In this document: positions 19,762 through 29,731 of the stretch, one piece after another | Position numbering within the stretch: the stretch's first letter is position 1 | Layout of the letters: every line of letters starts with the position of its first letter | The notes under the pieces: generated by a model | Databases searched by the model: none | Told to the model about the DNA's origin: nothing | What the model saw: the letters and a program-made list of their open reading frames with translations, nothing else | Position numbers and translations under genes: made by a program | NCBI GenBank assembly: GCA_022446945.1 | Contig: JAKVBW010000003.1 | Coordinates: 1-39,968 of the forward strand | Length of the DNA stretch: 39,968 nt | Reading direction: 5' to 3' | DNA from: Phycisphaerales bacterium | GTDB taxonomy: Bacteria > Planctomycetota > Phycisphaerae > Phycisphaerales > SM1A02

Positions 19762-21135
19762 ATGACAACTGCCACGATTGAAAGTCTTGTCTCTGTGAAT
19801 CCGGCCACCAACGAACCTGTCGGTGAGATCGCTGTCACATCGCTTGAGACGATTGAAGAAGTTCTGCATCGCGCTCGCGCGGCGAGCGGAACGTGGGCAG
19901 CCATGTCACTGGAGGACCGGCTCACGATTCTGAAAGGTGCGATCCCTGTTCTCGAGGCCCGAGCCGAGGAGATTGGACGACTCGTCACGGCTGAAATGGG
20001 CAAACCTCTTGCCGAAGGGATGGGCGAAGTCAAGTACGGGGTCGATCGACTTCCCAAGGAACTGGACGAGTTGCGGAGCGCACTCCAGCCTGAACATCTT
20101 CAAGACGCAAGAACGGAATCGATGCTTTATCACGATCCGTTCGGCGTGTGTGTGGCGATCACCCCTTGGAACTTCCCCTTCCTGATGCCCATGAAGATCA
20201 TCGTGCCTGCTTTGGCTGCGGGCAACACAGTGGTCATGAAGCCGAGCGAACTTGTTCCACTTGTTGGTCAAGCTGTTGCAGATGCCTTCAACGAAGTGCT
20301 CCCCCCGGGCATTTTGCAGATCGTCCACGGCGACGATGCCCAGGGCAAAGCACTTGTCAGAGGTGATTGTGATTTGATCGCGTTTACGGGATCACGCGCA
20401 GCTGGCCAGGACATCCTTTCTGCAGCCGGACATGACCTCAAACGCGTCGTCCTGGAACTTGGCGGGAAAGATCCCATGATCGTTCTTGCAGATGCCGATC
20501 TTGAAGCTGCTTCCTCGTTCGCTGTTCAGAATTCCTTCCGCAATTGCGGTCAGGTTTGTGTCAGCACAGAACGCATCTATGTTTCTGAGGAGATCGCTGA
20601 TGCCTTTGAAGCAGAAGTGATCTCCAGAACACAGGAACTCACTGTCGGAAACGGCGCAGAGGATGAGACGCAGATTGGACCCATGGTCAGCAACGATCAG
20701 AAGCAGATCGTCCTTGCCCAACTGGCACAAGCAAAAGAAGATGGCGCGCATGTGGCTTGCGGGGATACCCCGATGGAAGGCAACTACGTCCGACCAACTG
20801 TTCTGACAGGCCTGTCACACGACATGTCCATCATGCGAGATGAGACCTTTGGGCCTGTCGCGTGCATCATGCGTGTGGCTGATGGCAATGAAGCCGTCAA
20901 ACTCGCTAACGACACCCCATACGGACTCGGCGCCGTCGTCTTTGGTGAAACCGAAGCGGACGCTGTCGCACGACAACTCACTGCCGGGATGATCGGTGTC
21001 AATCAAGGTTGTGGCGGCGCAGAGGGAACCCCCTGGGTTGGTGCCAAGCAGAGCGGATACGGCTACCACAGTGGTCCGGAAGGACACCGGCAGTTCGCAC
21101 AGGTCCGCCTCGTGAGCAAACCGTGCTCGAACTGA
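19762..21135 (+). CDS. NAD(P)-dependent aldehyde dehydrogenase (succinate-semialdehyde dehydrogenase-like)
   Basis: ITPWNFPFLMPMKIIVPALAAGNTVVMKPSE, IAFTGSRAAGQDI, LELGGKDPMIVLADADLE, NCGQVCVSTERIYV, FGPVACIMRV. Confidence 0.94.
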   Translation: MTTATIESLVSVNPATNEPVGEIAVTSLETIEEVLHRARAASGTWAAMSLEDRLTILKGAIPVLEARAEEIGRLVTAEMGKPLAEGMGEVKYGVDRLPKELDELRSALQPEHLQDARTESMLYHDPFGVCVAITPWNFPFLMPMKIIVPALAAGNTVVMKPSELVPLVGQAVADAFNEVLPPGILQIVHGDDAQGKALVRGDCDLIAFTGSRAAGQDILSAAGHDLKRVVLELGGKDPMIVLADADLEAASSFAVQNSFRNCGQVCVSTERIYVSEEIADAFEAEVISRTQELTVGNGAEDETQIGPMVSNDQKQIVLAQLAQAKEDGAHVACGDTPMEGNYVRPTVLTGLSHDMSIMRDETFGPVACIMRVADGNEAVKLANDTPYGLGAVVFGETEADAVARQLTAGMIGVNQGCGGAEGTPWVGAKQSGYGYHSGPEGHRQFAQVRLVSKPCSN

Positions 21136-21782
21136 CCCCTGGAGGTCCAGTCGTCATCTTCGGCGGATCCTTTGATCCACCGACACATGCGCATGCACTG
21201 CTCCCGCGCCTTGCTGCGCAAGTGCTGGGCGCATCACGTCTGGTCTATGTCCCTGCAGCCATCAGTCCGCATAAATCCGCCACGCCGCCGGCTCCAGCGG
21301 ATGACCGCATCGCCATGCTCAAACTCGCACTGACGGATTGTCCTCAGGCTGAAATCGATCTGCGTGAAATCGAACGCGGGGGAAACTCCTACTCGTTCGA
21401 TACGTTGCGTGACTTCCGGGAGGAACTCCCTTCAGAGATCGCTCTTCGCCTGCTCATTGGTACCGATCAGGCCGTGGTGTTTCATCGATGGCACAGGTGG
21501 AGGGATATTCTCGAGATTGCCCAACCGGCCGTCCTCATTCGTGATGGCGACGATCCGGAAGCAACACTGTCGTCGATAGCGGACGCGCAAGGCGCGGATC
21601 TTGCTGAAACATGGCGAAACTGGTTACTCGATCTACCCTTGATGTCCGAAGCAAGCACAACCGCTCGAGAAGCGGTTGCTTGTGGACGGGAGCCCCTTGA
21701 CGACGTCCCAAATCAGATTGCGCAGTACATCAAGGACCATGGCTTGTATCGTTCAACCGGAGCCCCGTCCCATGTCGACTGA
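21123..21782 (+). CDS. nadD: Nicotinate-nucleotide adenylyltransferase
   Basis: GTG start at 21123 in frame: VLELTPGGPVVIFGGSFDPPTHAHALLPRLA; YVPAAISPHKS, LRLLIGTDQAVVFHRWHRWRDI. Overlaps the ALDH stop. Confidence 0.9.
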   Translation: MLELTPGGPVVIFGGSFDPPTHAHALLPRLAAQVLGASRLVYVPAAISPHKSATPPAPADDRIAMLKLALTDCPQAEIDLREIERGGNSYSFDTLRDFREELPSEIALRLLIGTDQAVVFHRWHRWRDILEIAQPAVLIRDGDDPEATLSSIADAQGADLAETWRNWLLDLPLMSEASTTAREAVACGREPLDDVPNQIAQYIKDHGLYRSTGAPSHVD

Positions 21783-23256
21783 CAACATTTCAAAAGTTGC
21801 TTTCGTCAGTCTCGGCTGTCCGAAGAACCTCGTCGACTCGGAAGCGATGCTCGCTGATCTATCCGATGCCGGCTACACACTCGTTGCGGATCATGACGAG
21901 GCGGACGCGGTTGTCGTCAACACGTGCGGATTCCTAGAAGCCTCAAAGGAAGAATCGCTCGAAACGATTCATGAAGCAATCGATCGAAAAAAAGCCGGCC
22001 GCATCAAGCGGGTTGTTGTAGCCGGTTGTCTGGTTCAAAGACACAGGGCAAAGATGCTGGAATGGGCGCCTGGCATTGATGCGATGATCGGCGTGTTCGA
22101 CCGCGATCGCATACGCGCAGCAGTGTCCGGAGGCGTTGAAAAGGAAACGGAACGACCGTCGTGGATTGCAGCCAACGCGTTACAAGCGGCTCGATCGCGA
22201 GGACGAGATACGACATCGCTGACCGTCCACGGCGCAGATGGAAAGGGAATCGGGTACTTCGAAGACGATGGTGAACGCCTTCGTCTGACGCCGCGGCACT
22301 GGACCTATCTTCGTATCAGCGAAGGGTGCAATCAGAATTGCGCTTTCTGCACCATCCCATCGATCAGAGGGAAGATGCGTAGCAAGCCCCTTGATCGAAT
22401 TGTCAATGAGGCGGATTCATTGATGGCCTCAGGCGCCTATGAACTGAATCTCATCGGACAGGACACGACGAGTTGGGGCAGAGATATTGGAGATGCTGGT
22501 GGGCTTGTCGGCCTGTTGACAGCATTGAACGACGTCGCTGCTGCACACGGGGGAGGTTGGATTCGACTGATGTACGCCTATCCCACCAACTTCACGGACG
22601 AGATGATCGATGCGATTGCTTCGTTGCAACACCTGGTCAAGTACATCGACATGCCACTTCAGCACGCGACGGATCACATGCTTGACGCGATGCGGCGCAA
22701 TGTGACGGCGGATGAGCAATTGGCGCTCGTACATCGTCTGAGGGAACGTATTCCGGGTCTGGCCATGCGCACAACGCTGATCACCGGGTTTCCTGGAGAG
22801 TCTGATGAAGATCATCAGGCGCTGCTCGATTTTGTCGATGACACGCAGTTTGATGCGCTCGGCGTTTTCCAATACAGCCCGGAACCCGGCACTGTCGCTG
22901 GCACCATGGATAGCGATTCCGCTCTGCATGTACCCGATGAGATCAAAGCGGAGCGAGAAGCGGAGATCATGCTGCTCCAACAACGCATCGCATTCGAGAA
23001 TGCCGCATACGTTGCAGAACAAGACAGTGTGTTTGATGTTCTGATGGACGCACCGGACTCGGATGGCGTGCAACCTGGCAGGTGTTACCACCAGGCACCT
23101 GAAGTCGATGCCCGCACGCTTGTGCAGACGGATGACATCTTGGCCGCAGGATCCCTGATCCGATGCAGAGTGACATCCAGCCAGGGCTACGATCTGATCG
23201 CCAGGCCTGAAGACGCACTGGACCGACGCATCTCACTTCCGATATCTGGAAGCTGA
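21772..23256 (+). CDS. rimO: Ribosomal protein S12 methylthiotransferase RimO
   Basis: VAFVSLGCPKNLVDSEAML, VVNTCGFLEASKEES, LRISEGCNQNCAFCTIPSIRGKMRSKP (radical SAM CxxxCxxC), YPTNFTDEMI, C-terminal TRAM region. Confidence 0.96.
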   Translation: MSTDNISKVAFVSLGCPKNLVDSEAMLADLSDAGYTLVADHDEADAVVVNTCGFLEASKEESLETIHEAIDRKKAGRIKRVVVAGCLVQRHRAKMLEWAPGIDAMIGVFDRDRIRAAVSGGVEKETERPSWIAANALQAARSRGRDTTSLTVHGADGKGIGYFEDDGERLRLTPRHWTYLRISEGCNQNCAFCTIPSIRGKMRSKPLDRIVNEADSLMASGAYELNLIGQDTTSWGRDIGDAGGLVGLLTALNDVAAAHGGGWIRLMYAYPTNFTDEMIDAIASLQHLVKYIDMPLQHATDHMLDAMRRNVTADEQLALVHRLRERIPGLAMRTTLITGFPGESDEDHQALLDFVDDTQFDALGVFQYSPEPGTVAGTMDSDSALHVPDEIKAEREAEIMLLQQRIAFENAAYVAEQDSVFDVLMDAPDSDGVQPGRCYHQAPEVDARTLVQTDDILAAGSLIRCRVTSSQGYDLIARPEDALDRRISLPISGS

Positions 23257-23379
23257 GAGTAGGCCTGTGCGGGTTGTGCGGGCAACGGGACAGGATGTCC
23301 GCTCACGCCGAAGTCCCCGCTGAACCACCCCCTCCAGCCAGTCGATCTTCCTTTCGGACTCGCAGGAGGGTTTTGATTG

Positions 23380-24246
23380 ATGCTGGCACGCACGCAGACG
23401 GCTTTTTTTCTCGCAACGGCAATGGCAACACCTGCCGCAGCAAGTTGGTTCTACACCACTGATGAGGTAGGCATAGCAGCCGAAATCGTGGGCGATGGTC
23501 TCCTGCCAACTGAAAGTTTCGGCACCAATCGCACCGTCCGTATCTGGGCAGTCATGCCTTCTGGATGGCGGCTCGACGCGGTCGCAGGCAACAACGAACA
23601 GTCGCTGCATTTTTCAACCGATGCCAGCTTCTATCAGGATGTACTCGGAGGCGCGACGAGCATGTTCATTGCACAGGCTCTGTTCGATCTTGTTCCCGAA
23701 GTGCAGTGGGACAGCTTCTTGACGATCGGCGCAACCGACAATTCTGGCGGAGGTGCGCCTGGTGGCAACAACAACCTGAGCCACATTGGCATCGATTTTG
23801 AACCATTCGAACTCGGAAACGCCGTCAATTCCTCTAATGGGAGTTGCTTCATCCTTCCGACCGATCAACAGGGCGAAACGACGACATTCACCGACGCATG
23901 CGGGCGAGAAGGAACGGGCGTCCTGATCGCCCAATTCACGCTTCTGGGAGCGGAAGCCTCCATCAACGGATCCGTACTTCTGCAAGGACGTGATGCTGAC
24001 AGCAATACCTGGCAAAGTCGCATTGCCGACTTCACTGTCGGCCCTGAGGGCTTGAGCAACGCCACACCACCCGTTGCATGCGCAGGCGACATCAACTCGG
24101 ATGAGGTCATCGATGTCTTTGATTTGCTTGAACTTCTTGATCGGTTCTCCTCAGGCGCGTGCGCAGACATCACCGGTGATTTGCAGATCAACGCCGAGGA
24201 CTTCCTGCATCTGCTCGAACACTGGGGGGCCTGTTCAGGACCCTGA
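23380..24246 (+). CDS. Secreted protein with C-terminal dockerin-like / EF-hand-type repeat
   Basis: AGGAGG at 23364-23369; signal sequence; C-terminus CAGDINSDEVIDVFDLLELLDRFSSGACADITGDLQINAEDFLHLLEHWGACSGP contains two dockerin-like Ca-loop motifs. Confidence 0.75.
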   Translation: MLARTQTAFFLATAMATPAAASWFYTTDEVGIAAEIVGDGLLPTESFGTNRTVRIWAVMPSGWRLDAVAGNNEQSLHFSTDASFYQDVLGGATSMFIAQALFDLVPEVQWDSFLTIGATDNSGGGAPGGNNNLSHIGIDFEPFELGNAVNSSNGSCFILPTDQQGETTTFTDACGREGTGVLIAQFTLLGAEASINGSVLLQGRDADSNTWQSRIADFTVGPEGLSNATPPVACAGDINSDEVIDVFDLLELLDRFSSGACADITGDLQINAEDFLHLLEHWGACSGP

Positions 24247-24267
24247 CCCGACTATGCTGCGGGACAC

Positions 24268-25323
24268 ATGCCCGCGATCCCGATTCTCGACGGACACAAC
24301 GACACGCTGACACGCGTGTTTGTGGATGATGGTGGCGGGATCGAAGCATTCCTCGGCGACTCGAAGGTTGGACATCTCGATTTAACGCGCGCCCGCAGAG
24401 GTGGACTTGCGGCAGGGTTCTTCGCACTGTTCATCCGATCCAAAGACTCAACACCGGATTCCGAAACTGATCGCGATCCGTCTGGGGGATGGACATCAAC
24501 ACCCCCCGCCATCGCGCATGACTGGGCCGCAGCCGAAACGACTCGCCTGCTCGATTGTCTGGACGACTTACTTGACGCTGCGCCCGAGGATCTGCTGCTC
24601 TGCCGCAATCTTGATGATGTTCAGACGGCGATCACTGGCAAACCGATGGGAATCATTCTGCACCTCGAAGGCTGTGAAATGATTTCTCCAGATCTCCGCG
24701 AACTGGACATGCTCATTTCGCGTGGCGTCCGCAGTCTCGGCCCAGTCTGGTCACGGCCCAACTGTTTCGGGACCGGGATTCGATTCGGATGGCCGAGTTC
24801 CAACGACATCGGCCCCGGTCTCACGGAGGCAGGCAAATCCCTTGTTCACGCCTGCAATGAGCGCCATGTGTTGATTGATCTGTCACATCTCAACTATCGC
24901 GGCTTCCTCGATGTCGCGGAGATCAGCACAGCCCCGCTGGTCGCAACACACTGCGGATGTCATGCCTTGGCTGAAAGTGCACGCAATCTGACCGACGCCC
25001 AGTTGCGCATCATTGCGGATTCCGGCGGTCTGGTCGGGTGCAATTTCTTCACGGGAGATCTACGCGGTGACGGCAAATTCGACAGCGACATGCCGCTCAC
25101 GCGGATGGTGGAACACATCGATCATCTGGTCGCGACAATGGGCATCGAACATGTCGCACTTGGAAGCGACTTCGATGGCGCCGACATGTGCGAGGAAATG
25201 CGTGACGTGTCCTGCTTGCCGAACCTGCTGACTATGCTCGAAGAACGAGGCTGGACCGGCGAATCACTCCAGCAACTCTGCCATGGGAACTGGATCAGAG
25301 TGCTCGACGCGACTTGGAGCTGA
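24268..25323 (+). CDS. Membrane dipeptidase (peptidase M19 family)
   Basis: IPILDGHNDTLTRVF, IILHLEGCEMI, LIDLSHLNYRGFLDVAEISTAPLVATHCGCHAL, VALGSDFDGA. Confidence 0.93.
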   Translation: MPAIPILDGHNDTLTRVFVDDGGGIEAFLGDSKVGHLDLTRARRGGLAAGFFALFIRSKDSTPDSETDRDPSGGWTSTPPAIAHDWAAAETTRLLDCLDDLLDAAPEDLLLCRNLDDVQTAITGKPMGIILHLEGCEMISPDLRELDMLISRGVRSLGPVWSRPNCFGTGIRFGWPSSNDIGPGLTEAGKSLVHACNERHVLIDLSHLNYRGFLDVAEISTAPLVATHCGCHALAESARNLTDAQLRIIADSGGLVGCNFFTGDLRGDGKFDSDMPLTRMVEHIDHLVATMGIEHVALGSDFDGADMCEEMRDVSCLPNLLTMLEERGWTGESLQQLCHGNWIRVLDATWS

Positions 25324-25391
25324 TCGAGCCACAAAGCCGCCATATCACGCTTCCATTCGCATCCAAGCCTACAATCCACCGTTCTTCACCC

Positions 25392-27197
25392 ATGCCCATT
25401 CGCAACTTCTCCATCATCGCGCACATCGACCACGGGAAAAGCACGCTGGCTGACCGGCTTCTGCAGGCAACCCGGGCAGTAACCGAACGTGAAGCCAGAG
25501 AACAACTGCTCGATTCGATGGATCTGGAGCGCGAACGTGGGATTACGATCAAAGCCTCGGCTGTCACTGTTCATCACCATTACGAAGGCCAGGACTACCA
25601 ACTCAACTTCATCGATACGCCAGGCCATGTCGACTTCACATATGAAGTCTCGCGGGCATTGACTGCGTGCGAAGGCGCCGTCCTGGTCGTCGACAGTACA
25701 CAGGGCGTGGAGGCCCAGACGGTCGCCAATGCGTACCTCGCGATTGCCAGTGATCTTGAGATGATTCCGGTTGTAAACAAGATCGATCTTCCTGCATCCG
25801 ATCCTGATCGTGTCGCCATGGAGATCGAGTCAGTTCTCGGGCTTCCAGCTGAAGACTGCATCAACTGCTCGGCCAAAACCGGGGAAGGGATTAAAGAACT
25901 TCTCGATCGCATTTGCCGCGATCTCCCCGACCCAAAGCCGCCAGAGTTTGAGCAGACCCGTGCGCTCATCTTCGACAGTCACTACGACGAGTATCGGGGG
26001 GTCATCGTTTATGTCCGAGTGTTTGACGGAGAGCTCAATGTTGGCGACCGCATCCGGATGATGGGAACGGGAACAACCTGGACCATCACTGAACTCGGCG
26101 TCAACACCCCCCAGCCGGTAAAGGTCAAGAAGATCGGCACCAGTGAAGTCGGTTGGCTTGTCGCTTCAATCAAGACATTGGAAGATGTGCGTGTCGGCGA
26201 CACCATCACACTCGACAAGCACCCTGCAGAGACTCCCCTGCCTGGTTATGAAGAACCCAAGCAGATGGTCTTCTGCGATTTCTATCCGGCAACCACTGAA
26301 GATGGTGGCAAGAAGAGCGACTTTGAAGCTCTCCGGGAAGCAATTGAAAAACTCCGACTAAACGACGCCTCATTCACCTTTGAGGTGCAGCACTCAGAAG
26401 CGCTCGGCTTCGGATTTCGCTGTGGATTTCTCGGTCTTCTGCACATGGAAATTGTGCAAGAACGACTTGAGCGAGAAGGCGGTGTCGAAGTTGTCCAAAC
26501 CGCCCCCACGGTCACCTATCGGGTCCTGAAAACCGATGGGGAAGTCATCGAGATCCACAACCCGGCAGACTTACCTGAAGCAGTACATATCGATGAAATT
26601 CGCGAGCCCATCGTGAAGATCGAGATTATCTGCCCTGATTCGAACATCGGTGATCTGATGAGCCTGTGTGATGGCCGGCGCGGCGTCTTCCAATCCCAAC
26701 AATTCATCTCGCAAGGCCGGCAAATGCTGGTGTACGAAATTCCACTCGCAGAAATCATCTACGACTTCTACGACAAGTTGAAATCGATCACACGCGGCTA
26801 CGGCACCATGGACTATGAGATCGTCCAGTACAAGACTGATCGACTCGCAAAGGTCAGTATTCTGATCAACGGCGCGCCAGTGGAAGCGCTGAGCCTGATC
26901 TGTCATCGGGACAATGCGGAGAAGAGAAGCCGGACGATGCTCCTCAAACTACGCAAACAGATTGACAGACATCAATTTGAAATTGCCCTCCAGGCTGCGA
27001 TCGGCGGCAAGGTGATCGCACGAGAAACTGTGAAGGCGCTTCGCAAGAACGTCACCGCAAAGTGCTATGGCGGCGATGTGACGCGCAAGCGAAAGCTGCT
27101 CGAAAAGCAGAAGGCGGGCAAGAAGCGAATGAAATCGGTGGGGTCCGTCCAGATACCCCAAGAGGCATTTCTGACCATCCTGGACCAATCCGAATGA
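25392..27197 (+). CDS. lepA: Elongation factor 4 (LepA GTPase)
   Basis: MPIRNFSIIAHIDHGKSTLADRLLQ, RGITIKASAV, FIDTPGHVDF, VVNKIDLP, C-terminal KALRKNVTAKCYGGDVTRKRKLLEKQKAGKKRMK. Confidence 0.97.
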   Translation: MPIRNFSIIAHIDHGKSTLADRLLQATRAVTEREAREQLLDSMDLERERGITIKASAVTVHHHYEGQDYQLNFIDTPGHVDFTYEVSRALTACEGAVLVVDSTQGVEAQTVANAYLAIASDLEMIPVVNKIDLPASDPDRVAMEIESVLGLPAEDCINCSAKTGEGIKELLDRICRDLPDPKPPEFEQTRALIFDSHYDEYRGVIVYVRVFDGELNVGDRIRMMGTGTTWTITELGVNTPQPVKVKKIGTSEVGWLVASIKTLEDVRVGDTITLDKHPAETPLPGYEEPKQMVFCDFYPATTEDGGKKSDFEALREAIEKLRLNDASFTFEVQHSEALGFGFRCGFLGLLHMEIVQERLEREGGVEVVQTAPTVTYRVLKTDGEVIEIHNPADLPEAVHIDEIREPIVKIEIICPDSNIGDLMSLCDGRRGVFQSQQFISQGRQMLVYEIPLAEIIYDFYDKLKSITRGYGTMDYEIVQYKTDRLAKVSILINGAPVEALSLICHRDNAEKRSRTMLLKLRKQIDRHQFEIALQAAIGGKVIARETVKALRKNVTAKCYGGDVTRKRKLLEKQKAGKKRMKSVGSVQIPQEAFLTILDQSE

Positions 27198-27949
27198 GCG
27201 CACGCGCTGGAGACATGATGAAGCAACACACTGTTCACACAACATTACTGGCCCTAATTGCGGGATCACTGCTCTTGGTTGCAGTGGGCAACTTCGCGAC
27301 ACATGCAGAAGCCGATGACGCCAGCACGCTCCCGACACTCGGGCCTGCCTCAAGTCTGACTCTTGAGAATGAAGAAGCTGAATCCGTAGCGCTCCGCGTC
27401 GATGAGAAGCGCATCTCCTGGGGCGACAAACCACAGCAACGGATCCACAGCATCGCATACGTCCACACCGGCAAGGCGCTATCCGCTCTTCTGCAGGGCA
27501 GTTCCTATCGCGAAGAAGTCGAAGCACTCAATGATGAACTCACAGAAGCGCAGCAGGCGATTGCTGAGGCATTTGAAGAAATGCAGGAGAAGATGCAGGG
27601 CGTCACTCCCGACGATCCGGAATATGAGCGGATCGGACAGGAAGGACAACAACTTCTGCAACAGCGAGATCGTTTCGTCCAGCAAGCGAATACTGCTCGC
27701 GCGATGCTAGGCGCCGAGCAGGTCGAACGTGCCTATCGCGAGCTCGTGGACGCAGTGAATGTCGTCGCCGACCGGCTTGACATTGACATTGTGAATCGCT
27801 TCATTCCTACAGACGACGCGTTTGAAACACAACCGAGCCCGCAGGCATTCCAGAATGCGATGATGCAGATTCGTCTGAGAAGCCTGCTGCGATACCCGGA
27901 GGATGTTGACATCACTGAAGAGGTGATGGAGGAACTGGGTATCGAGTGA
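27194..27949 (+). CDS. OmpH/Skp-like periplasmic coiled-coil protein
   Basis: Signal/TM segment, then coiled-coil (EEVEALNDELTEAQQAIAEAFEEMQEKMQGVTPDDPEYERIGQEGQQLLQQRDRFVQQ) and NVVADRLDIDIVNRF. ATGA overlap with lepA. Confidence 0.6.
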   Translation: MSARAGDMMKQHTVHTTLLALIAGSLLLVAVGNFATHAEADDASTLPTLGPASSLTLENEEAESVALRVDEKRISWGDKPQQRIHSIAYVHTGKALSALLQGSSYREEVEALNDELTEAQQAIAEAFEEMQEKMQGVTPDDPEYERIGQEGQQLLQQRDRFVQQANTARAMLGAEQVERAYRELVDAVNVVADRLDIDIVNRFIPTDDAFETQPSPQAFQNAMMQIRLRSLLRYPEDVDITEEVMEELGIE

Positions 27950-27971
27950 TGCACTGTCACGAGAAGATGAC

Positions 27972-28175
27972 ATGAATATTGCACGCCTATCTGCAAGACC
28001 ACACACGCATCGGAGGCTGAGTTGGCCTCTGACGGTTCTTCTCGCAAGCTTCGTTGTCACGCTCGTCGGCTGCGAGAACACACGCATCGTCGGCCCTTCT
28101 GAAGAAAGCTGGTACAGCCGTTCGCTACCCCCAGCCAAAGAGTCGCTGCACAAAATCGCCGAAGAGCAGCAGTGA
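27972..28175 (+). CDS. Small lipoprotein
   Basis: 67 aa; hydrophobic segment followed by lipobox TLVGC; downstream of the OmpH-like gene. Confidence 0.6.
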   Translation: MNIARLSARPHTHRRLSWPLTVLLASFVVTLVGCENTRIVGPSEESWYSRSLPPAKESLHKIAEEQQ

Positions 28176-28207
28176 TGTGCTGATCCTCAAAAGAACACTT
28201 TCAGCTT

Positions 28208-28900
28208 TCAAGCTTCCGATCGAACAGCGTCTTCAAAGACGGAAGCGACAGCCTTCTTGACTACATCCATCGAAGGAGACTGCTCGCCGAGTTCTTGGCG
28301 AAGACTCGTGACCCCGCGGCCGTGCAGTCCACAAGGCACGATCAAATCGAAGTGCGAGAGATCCGGATCGACGTTGAGCGCAAGCCCATGCATCGACACC
28401 CATCGCGAAACGCGCACCCCCATCGCGCAGATCTTTCGATCATGATCGTTGGGTCCGTCAACCCAGACGCCGGTGGCTTCGCAATCGCGATGACCTTCAA
28501 TACCGAATTGCTTGAGGACTTCAAGAACAAGGTCCTCCAGCCATCGCATGTAGCCATGAAGTCGCAGTGAGAGTTCATTCAGATCGAGGATTGGATAAAC
28601 GACCAACTGACCTGGCCCGTGATAAGTGATGTCACCGCCTCGATCGGTCTCATGAACCTCAATGCCTGCGCGCTCAAGCATGTCGGGGGTGGCGATGAGA
28701 TGATTCCCCGACTCGGCCCGGCGTGAGATCGTGATGACCGGCGGGACATGTTCCACCATCAATAGAAAGCCGGGATGCGAGGGGCCCCCTTCTCGGGCCG
28801 TAATGACCTCCTGCTGCAACTGCCGCTGCAACGTCAAAGCCTGCCCATAGGCCATCTGGCCAAGATCGCGGACCTCGAGTTGTGCGGGAATGGAAGCCAT
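28208..28900 (-). CDS. lipB: Octanoyl-[acyl-carrier-protein]-protein N-octanoyltransferase
   Basis: TDRGGDITYHGPGQLVVYPILDL, KICAMGVRVSRWVSMHGLALNV, FDLIVPCGLHGRGVTSL. Start at 28900, since the 29155 ORF start overlaps lpxA. Confidence 0.95.
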   Translation of the reverse strand: MASIPAQLEVRDLGQMAYGQALTLQRQLQQEVITAREGGPSHPGFLLMVEHVPPVITISRRAESGNHLIATPDMLERAGIEVHETDRGGDITYHGPGQLVVYPILDLNELSLRLHGYMRWLEDLVLEVLKQFGIEGHRDCEATGVWVDGPNDHDRKICAMGVRVSRWVSMHGLALNVDPDLSHFDLIVPCGLHGRGVTSLRQELGEQSPSMDVVKKAVASVFEDAVRSEA

Positions 28901-28927
28901 GGATGCGCCCGATGATACGATGCGCCC

Positions 28928-29731
28928 ATGACGGCACTGGCTGACCGCATCCATCCTTCTGCATCCATCGAGGGTGACGTGACTCTTGAAGAGGGTGTCA
29001 TCATCGGCCCCCATTGCATCATTGATGGCACCATCGGCCCAGTCCGCATCGGGGAGGGCTGTCGCCTCATCGGCAACTGCTACGTCACCGGCCCCACGAC
29101 CCTGGGGCGTGAGAACACACTGTGGCCAGGATCCGCAATCGGCGGCCCCCCCCAAGATGTCAACTTCGACCCCATGACCGCAGGGTCGGGGCTGATCATC
29201 GGCGATCGCAACATTTTCCGCGAAGGCGCCTCAGTGCACCGCGGAAAGACCGAAATGCCGACACGGATCGGTGATGACAACTACTTCATGGCGAACGCGC
29301 ATGCCGGTCATGACTGCGTGCTTGGCAATCAGATTCAACTTGCCAATAGCGCGCTCCTAGCAGGGCATGTCACGGTGGGCGATCGAGTCATTTTCGGGGG
29401 CAATGCTGCCGCACATCAGTTTGTCCGAATTGGAGCCGGCGCAATGATTCGTGGGCTCTCGGGCGCATCCCTAGATGTCCCCCCTTGGTGCATCCACTAC
29501 GAGATTGGACGCATCGCCGGTCTCAACCTTATCGGCATGCGGCGATGTGGCATGTCCGATGATGAATTCAGCCGCAGAAGAGAAGTCTTCCGCATCATGT
29601 ACCGGCAAGGGTTGTCGATGCCAAGTGTGGTCAAGCAACTTCGCGAAGAAGGTGATGCTGTTGCCGTCGAGTACGCGGACTTCATCGAATCATCTGAACG
29701 AGGTGTTGCCTGCGGACGATCACGACGGTGA
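28928..29731 (+). CDS. lpxA: Acyl-ACP--UDP-N-acetylglucosamine O-acyltransferase
   Basis: Left-handed beta-helix hexapeptides, HAGHDCVLGNQIQLANSALLAGHVTVGDRVIFGGNAAAHQFVRIGAGAMIRGLS. Confidence 0.92.
   Translation: MTALADRIHPSASIEGDVTLEEGVIIGPHCIIDGTIGPVRIGEGCRLIGNCYVTGPTTLGRENTLWPGSAIGGPPQDVNFDPMTAGSGLIIGDRNIFREGASVHRGKTEMPTRIGDDNYFMANAHAGHDCVLGNQIQLANSALLAGHVTVGDRVIFGGNAAAHQFVRIGAGAMIRGLSGASLDVPPWCIHYEIGRIAGLNLIGMRRCGMSDDEFSRRREVFRIMYRQGLSMPSVVKQLREEGDAVAVEYADFIESSERGVACGRSRR

Noticed and set aside
22429-23091. 220-aa minus-strand ORF opposite rimO
   Set aside because: Antisense to a clearly conserved radical-SAM gene, no independent support.
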